NCBI RefSeq assembly: GCF_037126465.1
Contig: NC_088201.1
Span: 226,120,016-226,184,015, forward strand
Reading direction: 5' to 3'
Length of the DNA stretch: 64,000 nucleotides
From: Ornithodoros turicata
Taxonomy: Eukaryota > Arthropoda > Arachnida > Ixodida > Argasidae
Below are positions 23,613-32,945 of the stretch, piece by piece (position 1 is the first letter of the stretch; each line of letters opens with the position of its first letter). Made by a program: the position numbers and the translations under genes. The notes under the pieces were generated by a model. The model searched no databases and was not told the origin of the DNA. It saw only the letters and a program-made list of their open reading frames with translations.

Positions 23613-24973
23613 CCTTCAAACTGTATCGCAAGTAACCGTTCCCTCAAGCTGTCTCTTGGCAACGTTAGACGTCACGTCCATTTACACTAATATTCCCCAC
23701 GCAGATGGTATAGCAGCGGCCGTTTCAGCATACAAAAATCAACCTGACCAGCCGTATTTGATAACAAGCACTATCTGCAAGTTAACGGGACAGCCATGGG
23801 CACGAGAATGGCCCCCAACTATGCAAATATCTTCATGGCATCCCTGGAGGAAACATTTCTCGAATGTTCCGTGTTGAAGCCACTTGTGTACAAGAGATTT
23901 TTAGATGATATTTTTATCATATGGCCTCATTCTGAAAGCGACCTTCTCACGTTCATCAACCGGTTCAACCAAATTCACCCTAACATTCAATTTACCTCCC
24001 ACTACTCCGCCTCCACTGTTACCTTCTTGGATGTGGAAGTCAAGTTACAAAACGGCGGCATCTCAACCAACTTATACCGGAAGCCTACAGATGCTCAGCA
24101 ATACTTATCGTTCCGCAGTTGCCATCCAAGGCATACTAAGTTAGCCATACCTTATAGTCAGGCATTGCGCTACCGCAGAATATGCACTAACGATACCGAA
24201 CTAGACAACCATCTCCAACGACTAGAACAAACCTTCATTGATCGTGAATACCCGGACAAACTTGTTAAAGACGCTATAGCCAGAGCAAGATCCACAGATC
24301 GCCAACAATTGCTCCAAAGATCTCCTCGAGCCAACGAAAATTCTGCAATCTCACTGTCAGATTCAATGGCAGCGTTCCTAACATTAGCCGGATACTCAAC
24401 CGCCACTACACAATTCTTTCACAATCTGATCGGATGAAGGAAATATTCTCACAGCCACCGCGCGTAAGTTATCGCCGGGCGCGGAACATCCAAGACAGAC
24501 TAGTAAATGCCAAAATTAACAAACTTCCAGAAAATAACATTGGTTGCCACCCTTGTAATGCAACTAGATGCCAAATTTGTAAATCAATGCAAGCCGCTAA
24601 CTCTGCAGATAGTACCAATTCTAATTATCGGGTCAACATTAATGGCGACTTTAACTGTAATTCTTCCAATGTTGTCTATCTTCTTCAATGTAATGAATGC
24701 AACGCCCAATATATCGGACAGACAGCTACTTCATTTAGAACGCGATTCAATAACCACAAATCTGACGTCGCGAAGAAACCTAATCTGCCAGTGTCGCGCC
24801 GTTTCAGTAAACCAGGACACTCAATCACCAATATATCTATTTTCATCCTGCAGTCAGGCTTTCTTTCCCAGCGGCTCAGGGAACAGCGCGAGTCTTATCT
24901 CATTCATAAATTCCAGTGTCAGATAAACGAAGATCCAGGAATCCTTTCTACTATTCGCAACCTGCATTCCTAA
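23613..24973 (+). pseudogene. PLE RT plus GIY-YIG, frameshifted copy
   Basis: Three frames together cover the same protein as the left arm. The first (to about 23760) carries TLDVTSIYTNIPH. A deletion of about 58 bases then removes the QPYDPTVLTELL-type segment and shifts the frame. The second frame (23796-24437) has GTRMAPNYANIFM and RFLDDIFIIW. A further shift near 24340 leads to the third frame (24434-24973) with the cysteine-rich linker and GIY-YIG (VVYLLQCNECNAQYIGQT). Catalytic motifs are intact but the protein is broken twice. Confidence 0.88.
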
Positions 24974-25177
24974 TCCAGCACAATACATACACTCTTTTGT
25001 CTCTTTTTCAGGCTCACCGGTATTTCCTCAAGGTCCTGCTGCACAGACCCGGTCATTCCCCTTTCACTTAGTCACCAACCTATGTTAGTCATGACAAAAG
25101 CGCATGCGCTGCTCTCTTTCCCTTGTACATAACCCTCTCCCATATATAAAGCTTGTTCTTGTCACCAAACCCCAGTC

Positions 25178-25212
25178 CCGTCGAAGGCAGCGCTGACTGC
25201 CGAAACGTCGAC
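25178..25212 (+). other. Hammerhead-derived terminal motif of the PLE, right arm
   Basis: CCGTCGA, GGCAG, CGCTGA, CTGCC, GAAACGTC in order, identical to the left-arm motif. Same missing CUGA core. Confidence 0.55.
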
Positions 25213-25290
25213 CCCTATCCCCATATGTGTTAATAAACTCCCCTTTGTGTTTTCCTGTAAGCTCTTTGTCGTCTTCTGATTTTTCCTGCT

Positions 25291-25315
25291 TATATATATA
25301 TATATATATATATAT
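25291..25315. repeat. (TA)n microsatellite at palindrome edge
   Basis: About 12 TA units directly left of the 286-bp palindrome; a similar TA run at about 25640-25665 lies to its right. Confidence 0.9.
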
Positions 25316-25601
25316 AGTTGAAATAAATGGGAGACAGAAGACGAAAGTAGGGGAAGTAACAAAAAAGGGGTTTATTAAAACTTAAAAATCATAAAACTTA
25401 GGGAGGATGTCTACGTTACGGCGGAAGCTGCGCCTTCTTCGGGACAAAAGAGCTAAAGCTTTAGCTCTTTTGTCCCGAAGAAGGCGCAGCTTCCGCCGTA
25501 ACGTAGACATCCTCCCTAAGTTTTATGATTTTTAAGTTTTAATAAACCCCTTTTTTGTTACTTCCCCTACTTTCGTCTTCTGTCTCCCATTTATTTCAAC
25601 T
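25316..25601. repeat. Perfect 286-bp palindrome of PLE-terminus type
   Basis: The two 143-base arms are exact reverse complements with no spacer; the centre is agctaaag|ctttagct at 25458/25459. Each arm contains a GGCG-cagctt-CCGCC stem followed by GTAACGTA, the position and shape of the helix II/GAAAC block in the neighbouring PLE termini, and an aataaa signal. It is read as two PLE 3' ends fused head to head. Confidence 0.92.
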
Positions 25602-25665
25602 ATAATTACGTAGCCGTCCGATCCAACTCCAACTTTTCAAGATATATATATATATATATATATTT

Positions 25666-26080
25666 ATATAAGTTGAGGTAAAAGGATTTAAGGACTGAGT
25701 TAATTTTATTAAAATTAAAAATAGCGAATGCTCTGTGGCTGTTTTTCATTTGTATACTAGCCACAGTTGCTTCACGGCGCTAACCCGCAATAAAAAGAAA
25801 GAAAATCATTTGTATACAGGGTGTCCGGCGAGAAAGTGTCAAAAAATCACAAAAAGAAACTAGGGGGGATAAAAGCATGGGACTTGCTTTATGAGACTCC
25901 TGAAGGATTTTGCGACCTACTGTAATGATTTCCGTTAGTGTAATTAATTAATTAATGCAATTTTGCTAATGAATTTCTGAAAAATGGCAAGGGAACATCA
26001 CGTTTTTATGCCGGAATTGGAAAGGCCCTGTCTGGAATAGCCTACAGCTATTCTCTAGCCTATAGTCTCCCTATGTAATA
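25666..26080. repeat. Left copy of a duplicated mariner-end segment
   Basis: ttgaggtaaaaggatttaag through ggctgtttttcatttgtata, then the mariner end tacagggtgtccggcgag and about 230 bases inside it, recur at 27097-27420. In this copy a roughly 55-base insert (gccacagttgcttcacggcg onward) interrupts it and repeats tcatttgtata. It is a terminal fragment of the DD41D mariner family without transposase. Confidence 0.75.
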
Positions 26081-26183
26081 AAATAGTGTTTGTAACTTCC
26101 CTAAAATCTGTTTCCGCGTCATTTTTTGAACTTCTATAAAACTTGGTGGCCGTTTGACCATCCTTTTACCTCAACCTATATAT

Positions 26184-27088
26184 ACAGGGTGTTTCAAAAA
26201 ACGTGTCATTCGGACTTTATAAAAAAAAACGGGGCAACGGAAAAATACGGGGTAAACGGTATTTGTGTGCCAACTGAGTTCGCCATCTTGCAAAAATATT
26301 TTAATTTGATTTTAATTAAAATAAGTTGGATTTCTTTAATTGAACTCCAAAATTTCCCAAGTCAACCTAACGGTTTTTTTTTACAGAATTAGAGAGCCCG
26401 TAGCGAACTTAGTCAGAACCACCAAGAAATCCGTTCGATATTGCATAGGGAATTGCCCCAAAAAAGTTTCGGGTATTCAACAGCGCACCAAATCAGTCAC
26501 AAAGATGCGCGACGGGCAGGACATGTTTCTGCCCACATGAAGCTAGAACAGTTTATTGGCGGACCGGCGTGCAGCACAAGACGCGCCGATAACAAGGCGG
26601 GTGACATTCCACCATACGTTGATAAGCGGCAAACAAAAATGATTCCACCTCTTTTTTCCCGCCCTGTTTTTTTTCTACCTTCTATCTTTCATGGGGGCAG
26701 GAGCAAGTCCTCCTCTCCACGAATCTTTGCGTCTGATTTCGTGCGCCGTTGAATACCCGAAACTTTAAAGCCTAAATTTCGGGACTTTTTTTTTTTTGCA
26801 GTTCCATTTGCAATATCGAGCGGATTTCCTGGTGGATCTGACTAAGTTCGCTATGGGCTCCCTAATTCTGTAATTCTGTAAAAAAACAAAAACAAAAAAA
26901 CGCTAGGTTGACCTGAGAAAATTTGGAGTTGAATTAAAAAAATTCAATTTATTTTAATTAAAGTCAAATGAAAATATTTTTGCAAGATGGCAAATTCAGT
27001 TGCCATACAAATGCCGTTTACCCCGTATTTTTGCGTCGCGCCGTTTTTTTTATAAAGTCCGAATGACATGTTTTTCGAAACACCCTGT
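26184..27088. mobile_element. Foldback element with about 330-bp terminal inverted repeats
   Basis: Left end ACAGGGTGTTTCAAAAAACG and right end the reverse complement of ACAGGGTGTTTCGAAAAACA, flanked by TA-rich DNA. The inverted similarity continues inwards for about 330 bases on each side (to about 26510 and from about 26760), including gcgaacttagtcaga and tttcgggtattcaac. The unique centre of about 250 bases has no transposase. Ends resemble Tc1/mariner-type DNA transposons. Confidence 0.82.
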
Positions 27089-27185
27089 GTATATAGGTTG
27101 AGGTAAAAGGATTTAAGGACTGAGCCAATTAATTTTATTAAAATTAAAAATAGCTAATGCTCTATGGCTGTTTTTCATTTGTATA

Positions 27186-28443
27186 GAGGGTGTCCGACGA
27201 GAAAGTGTCAAAAAGTCACTAAAAAGGAACTAGGGGGATTAAAGCATGGGACTTGCTTTATGAGAGTCCTGAAGGATTTTGCGGCCTACTGTAATGATTT
27301 TTGGTTAGTGTAATTAATTAGTTAGTGTAGTTTTGCTAATTAATTTCTGAAAAATGCCAGGGGAACATCACGTTTTTCTGCCGGAATTGGAAAGAGCATG
27401 TCTGGAATAGCCTATAGCAGCCAAATTAGTTGATTTTGCGCACGTTTTTCAGCGAAAAATTGCTACCCAAAAAGCACCCGCAATCCTATCGCAAGTTGAG
27501 CGCTCTTGCGGCCTTCGCTTCGCCGCGGATACAAGCTCCGCCCAAGGGCCCTCCCATTGCGAAGAAAGCAGGAAGAAAGAAGAAAACAAAACTGGTAAAG
27601 AGGAAGAGTGAAACAGACCGCAATCCAATTATTAATCGCCGATAAACGGAGTCACACGATTAGATTGCGCTTTGGACACAACCACAGTTTTGTAACCTTT
27701 TGATCTCAATGAAAACAACAATCAAAAAGGGTGCTTGAAATGCCTGCCGTCTTCGCCGATACACAACTGACATCTGTAAAGTACATTTCTTGCAGCATTC
27801 TTTAGCTCTTGTGGTGGGATGGTACGGCTGAAGGCGGTTATTTTTTGCTGCAGTTCTTCTGGCGCCACCGGCCTCGGTGGCTCAGTCGGTAGCAGGTTCG
27901 CCTTCTGATACGACATCGCGGGTTCGAGCCCGGCCGAGGACACCAGCAACTTGGTGGCAGGGTACAAGTTGTTTCGACAGGCCGTCTGTCGCGAGGGACG
28001 TTAAATTCGGGGAGGCGTGTGATGAGCTTTCATCGCACGTTAAAGAACCCTCAGGTGGGCAAAAGCAATCCACAGACCGACCGCTGTGGCGTCGCTCATG
28101 ATCTCAGTTGTCTCGCAACGTAAACGCTCAATTATTCTTCTGGCGCTGTGGACTTCATTTGGTACACGGCGACCTTGATTCTGCCCCACAAGTAGAAGCC
28201 CAGTGGTGTCAGATCTGGGGACCTCGGAGGCCAGGGAATCGACCCATGACGGCCAATCCACTTATCCGCGAAGATATTGCCGGAGATCTTTTGGCACTGC
28301 CAGACGAGCCATCATGTTCGAACCTCATCGTGCAAGTCGAAGACAGTCTTCATGAGTATTTCGCGCACATAGCGCTGCGCTGTCAGGCCATCGCTGTAGT
28401 ACACTGCACCGAGTATGGCGCCATCAAATATCCCAATTCAAAC
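27186..28443 (-). mobile_element. Mariner (DD41D type) element, left copy, 5' truncated and split by a SINE
   Basis: Starts at its 3' inverted terminal repeat (gagggtgtccgacgagaaag after TA) and runs leftward-oriented through the 3' untranslated region into the last 45 codons and then about 100 further codons of the transposase. Homology to the copy at 36.3-37.9 kb stops at 28443. A SINE sits at 27865-28134 with an 11-bp target duplication. The reading KITALSRTIPPQELKN is in frame here, unlike in the other copy. The DNA is collinear with the other copy otherwise. Confidence 0.85.
27865..28134 (+). mobile_element. tRNA-headed SINE, copy 1
   Basis: The first 75 bases fold like a tRNA: CCTCGG acceptor start, GTGGCTCAGTCGGTAGCA (A box), GGGTTCGAGCCC (B box), CCGAGGAC acceptor end. 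A tRNA-unrelated body follows (ttggtggcagggtacaagtt ... cacagaccgaccgctgtgg). It is flanked by ttcttctggcg at 27854-27864 and 28135-28145, an 11-bp target duplication inside the mariner transposase. Same family as 42726-43003. Confidence 0.92.
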
Positions 28444-29509
28444 ACTAAAGGACAATTTATTTCATATTTAAAATTTCATATTAGTACAGGTGGTCATACT
28501 AAAAGTGAACTGTTGCTTCCTGACAGTCATACAGGCGCTTGCAACATAATTTGGCCTGGACTAAAGTAGTACACCAGCCGGTGCTTCTTTTTCTGAATAA
28601 TGAAGCAACTAAGGAGTTGCGAAGCGACGAAACAGTTGTTTGAAGCCCATTGCAGAAGGTGTGCCTGCTTTCCGATAGCATTTTTAGTGATATTCTAGAA
28701 GACATTTACCGGCATAAAGTATTGCGTATTGCAAGAAAAACTGAAATGTTCTTGTTGTACATTTGTTGGCCAACCGAGGGGAGAACGAGCGACTTCAAAT
28801 TCATGAGCCAGCAGTGGTGCTTGTCGGCAATCCCAAAATTCGCGGTCACCCCCCCGGCGGCGCACTCCGTCACTATACTCAACCGCTATGCGGGAAGCGG
28901 CCTTACAGGATGTGAATTCAATGGGAGACAGCGTTTATGCCAATTAACAGCAAAACAGAATAAAAATTTTAAGATGTCATCGTCTAATAGAGAAGAACAC
29001 CATGTAAAGAACTCCTGGAGACATGAAAGGCGCCAGCAGAATATAAGCCCAGTGCACCCTGGCCGAATGAACTTTAATGCATTGCGCCTATGGGGATTCC
29101 GTCGATTTTTGCACATCGCTCATTTCTAGACTACGATTTTTCGACAAAGGCAGTCAAATTCTGGAAATGTCATCGCCTATTTTCGTTCAGTACGTCCTCC
29201 AGGCCACATACCAACCACGGCACGATGTGTGAGTGTTAATCCTAATGCACCCAGGGCCTTCAAAGTTGCGACTCAGACAGGGTTCCCCTCCTAGGCGCTC
29301 GACGGACTAAGTCCCACTCTTATCGTAATACGCATGCGCTGAGACTGTACGGCCGGTCTGAAGGAGTTCGAAACGAGAACGGTCATTTTTTCCAGAACTC
29401 GAAGGGGCTGACAGAACAGATAACTTTATTTTGAGTGAGTAATATACGAATGATACCGTTTTGTATTTTATATCGTTTTTATATTAAACTATACAACTTG
29501 ATAAAACTG
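28444..29509. other. No gene recognised between mariner copy and satellite
   Basis: One open plus-strand frame of 159 codons (28650-29129) shows no known domain. The rest is unremarkable. Confidence 0.4.
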
Positions 29510-31650
29510 TTCATTTCGAGTGCCGTTTTGGAAGCGATTTTGTCAAACGCGACCTCTCAGGGTGCAACAGGGGAACAAGATACGGGGTTCAAACCCCGTG
29601 ATCTTACTTTCACATATACATACTACCAAATCAGCTTAGGACATCTTTAATATTATTGTTATATCCAATGATATTAAGCACCGAAGGTGATGAAATTGGC
29701 CATGTGGCCATTTCGAGTGCCGGTTTGGAAGCGATTTTGTCAAGCGCGACCTTTCAGGGTGCAACAGGGGAACAAGATACGGGGTTCAAACCCCGTGATC
29801 TTACTTTCACATATACATATTACAAAATTAGTTTAGGACATCTTTAATATTACTTTTATATCAAATGATATTAAGCCTCGAAGCTAACAAAATTGGCAAT
29901 TTGGCCATTTCGAGTGCCTGTTTGGAAGCGATTTTGTCAAACGCGACCTCTCAGGGTGCAACAGGGGAACAAGATACGGGGTTCCTACCCTGTGATCTTA
30001 CTTTCACATATACATACTACAAAATCAGCTTAGAACATCTTTAATATTATTTTTATATGAAATGATATTAAGCCCCGAAATTGACTAAATTGGCAATTTG
30101 GCTATTTCGAGTGCCGGTTTGGAAGCGATTTTGTCAAACGCGACCTCTCAGGGTGCAACAGGGGAACAAGATACGGGATTCAAACCCCGTGATCTTACTT
30201 TCACATATACATACTACAAAATCAGCTTAGAACATCTTTAATATTATTTTTATATGAAATGATATTAAGCCCCGAAATTGACTAAATTGGCAATTTGGCT
30301 ATTTCGAGTGCCGGTTTGGAAGCGATTTTGTCAAACGCGACCTCTCAGGGTGCAACAGGGGAACAAGATACGGGGTTCAAACCCCGTGATCTTACTTTCA
30401 CATATACATATTACAAAATTAGTTTAGGACATCTTTAATATTACTTTTATATCAAATGATATTAAGCCTCGAAGCTAACAAAATTGGCAATTTGGCCATT
30501 TCGAGTGCCTGTTTGGAAGCGATTTTGTCAAACGCGACCTCTCAGGGTGCAACAGGGGAACAAGATACGGGGTTCCTACCCTGTGATCTTACTTTCACAT
30601 ATACATATTACAAAATTAGTTTAGGACATCTTTAATATTACTGCTATATCAAATGATATTAAGCCCCGAAGTTGACGAAATTGGCCATATGGCCATTTCC
30701 AGTGCCTGTTTGGAAGCCATTTTGTCAAACCCGACCTCCCAGGGTGCAACAGGGGAACAAGATACGGGATTCAAACCCCGTGATCTTACTTTCACATATA
30801 CATACTACAAAATCAGCTTAGAACATCTTTAATATTATTTTTATATGAAATGATATTAAGCCCCGAAATTGACTAAATTGGCAATTTGGCTATTTCGAGT
30901 GCCGGTTTGGAAGCGATTTTGTCAAACGCGACCTCTCAGGGTGCAACAGGGGAACAAGATACGGGGTTCCTACCCTGTGATCTTACTTTCACATATATAT
31001 ACTATAAAATCAGCTTAGGACATCTTTAATATTATTTTTATATCAAATGATATTAAGCCCCGAAGTTGACGAAATTGGCAATTTGGCCATTTCGAGTGCC
31101 GGTATGGAAGCGATTTTGTCAAACGCGACCTCTCAGGGTGCAACAGGGGAACAAGATACGGGGTTCAAACCCCGTGATCTTACTTTCACATATACACACT
31201 GCAAAATCAGCTTAGGACATCTTTAATATTATTGTTATATCAAATGATATTAAGCCCCGAAATTGACTAAATTGGCCATTTGGCCATTTCGAGTGCCGGT
31301 TTGGAAGCGATTTTGTCAAACGCGACCTCTCAGGGTGCAACAGGGGAACAAGATACGGGGTTCAAACCCCGTGATCTTACTTTCACATATACATACTACA
31401 AAATCAGCTTAGGACATCTTTAATATTATTTTTATATCAAATGATATTAAGCCCCGAAGTTGACGAAATTCGCCACTTGGCCATTTCGAGTGCCGGTTTG
31501 GAAGCTATTTTGTCAAACGCGACCTCTCCGGGTGCAACAGGGGAACAAGATACGGGGTTTAAACCCCATGATCTTACTTTCACATATACATACTACAAAA
31601 TCAGCTTAGGACGCTTTTTGCTTAACGAGTGTCGTTTTGGAAGCAGTTTC
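29510..31650 (+). repeat. Satellite A: about 11 tandem units of about 196 bp
   Basis: Units begin at cgagtgccg near 29518, 29709, 29910, 30109, 30304, 30509, 30698, 30897, 31094, 31291 and 31488. Each has gcaacaggggaacaagatac followed by the hairpin ACGGGG-TTCAAA-CCCCGT, which also resembles a pol III B box, then cttactttcacatatacata and an AT-rich segment. Three units carry ttcctaccctgtg instead of the hairpin. Units 2-4 and 5-7 repeat the same order of variants, giving a three-unit higher-order repeat of about 590 bp. Confidence 0.92.
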
Positions 31651-31689
31651 TTCAAACGCGACCTCTCCATGTACGCCCTGGCACCAGGA

Positions 31690-32945
31690 TTAAAGGGGCT
31701 TCGCACGTTTTAAAGGGTTCGATCTGCTGCCAAACGTTGCGGTAGCCTCTGTTACAATCCCAGTACAAGCCGTTCATAGTATCTTTTTGGCACCATGATA
31801 CATATCATTTGAGTCATTGTAAAGGGCCCTGCTGCCGCCCTTTTCCAAATTTTGCTGTGGTTTTCGATGCAATCACAGGAGAGGGGCGTAACATAAGCCG
31901 TCGCGTCTTTATATGTGTGGAAAATGTCTGCCACCATGATTAAAGGGGTTTTTTGTCCGTTTTAAAGGGCTCTGTTGTAGCCTTTTATGGAGTTTGCGGC
32001 CGCATCCGTTAGAATTCCCGTAGAATGGCAATAGCATAAGCCGTTGTGTATACTTATATGACATTGGAACTATGATACAAGGGGTATCGACCGTTTTAAA
32101 GGGCTCTGCTGCCGCGTTTTCCGTATTTTGCGGTAGTCTGTTACAATCCCAGTAGAAGGGCATAGCACAAGCCATCGATGACATGTCATCGGCAGCATGA
32201 TACAAGGGGTCTCGCCCGTTCTGAAGGGCTATGCTGCATCCTTTTCCGATATTTGCGGTCGCCTGTGTTATGATCTCGGTAGAATGACATAGTATAAGCT
32301 GTTGATAATATGTCTTTGGCAGCATGACATAAGGGGTTTTGCTCGTTTAAGAGGGCTCTGCTGCCACGTTTGCCGAATTTGGCGATCGCCTGTGTTACAA
32401 CTCCAGCACAATAGCATTGCACTAGCCACTGATAACTTTCTTTCTTTCGCTCCATGACACAGGGAGTATCGCCCGTTTTATAAGGCCTTGCTGCCGACCT
32501 ATCCAAATTTTGCGGTCCCCTCTTGCGCAATTCCGGTAGAAAGGCATAGCATAAGCCGTCATGAATATGCCTTTGGTACCATGATACAAGGGGTTTCGTA
32601 CGTTTTAAAGGACCCTGCTGCTGCCTTTTCCGAATTTTGTGGTCGCTTCTGTTGCGATCCCTGTAGAAGAGCATCATAAGCCGTTGATAATATCTGTTTG
32701 GAACCATGATTAAAGAGGTTTCGTCCGTTGTAAAGGGCTGTGCTGCGGTCTTTTTATGGACTTTGCGGTCGCCTCCGTTACAATCCCAGTGGGAAGGGCA
32801 ATAGCATAGGCCGTTTCGAATATGCCTTTGGCACCATGGTACAGAGGGTTTTGCCCGTTTTAGACGGCTCTGCCGGCGCCTTTTCCAAATTTTGCGGTCA
32901 CCACTGTTAAAATCCCAGTACAAGGGCCTAGTATAAGTCGTTGAT
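31690..32945 (-). repeat. Satellite B: about ten degenerate units of about 125 bp
   Basis: Recurring order on the plus strand: aaagggctctgctgccgc, ttttccgaattttgcggtcg, gttacaatcccagtagaag, catagcataagccgttgat, ggcaccatgatacaaggggt. Units are more diverged than in satellite A. Minus-strand open frames of 138 and 245 codons run through it, but since 125 is not a multiple of three, successive units appear in different phases, so these are not a repeat protein. Confidence 0.88.

Larger units (their letters stand above)
23613..25220 (+). mobile_element. Penelope-like element, right arm of the palindrome
   Basis: Inverted copy of 21931-23600 differing by a deletion of about 58 bases near 23760, a frameshift near 24340-24430 and scattered substitutions. 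It ends at acccctatcc, after which the flanks of the two arms differ. Confidence 0.9.

Noticed and set aside
23551..23662. Methionine starts of the PLE proteins near the palindrome centre
   Set aside because: The first residues are antisense of the opposite arm, so they are not native N-termini.
21931..25220. The PLE palindrome as a pure sequencing foldback artefact
   Set aside because: The arms differ by a 58-base deletion, a frameshift and substitutions, and flanks differ, so the duplication is real at least in part; long-read support at the centre would still be needed.
27868..27945. A tRNA gene with A and B boxes
   Set aside because: It is the head of a SINE: a body follows, an 11-bp target duplication flanks the whole unit, and a second copy with the same body occurs at 42.7 kb.
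28650..29129. A 159-codon plus-strand open frame as a host gene
   Set aside because: No recognisable domain, no splice context, located between a mariner and a satellite.
29585..31570. Repeated tRNA T-arm or tRNA gene clusters
   Set aside because: The ACGGGG-TTCAAA-CCCCGT hairpin has a 6-base loop and no acceptor, D or anticodon arm; it is part of satellite A.
32186..32923. A 245-codon minus-strand open frame
   Set aside because: It lies entirely in satellite B; the 125-base period shifts phase between units, so repeated peptides alternate between frames. Not a gene.
29510..32945. CRISPR array
   Set aside because: Units are 125-196 bp with no short direct repeat/unique spacer alternation and the DNA is eukaryotic.
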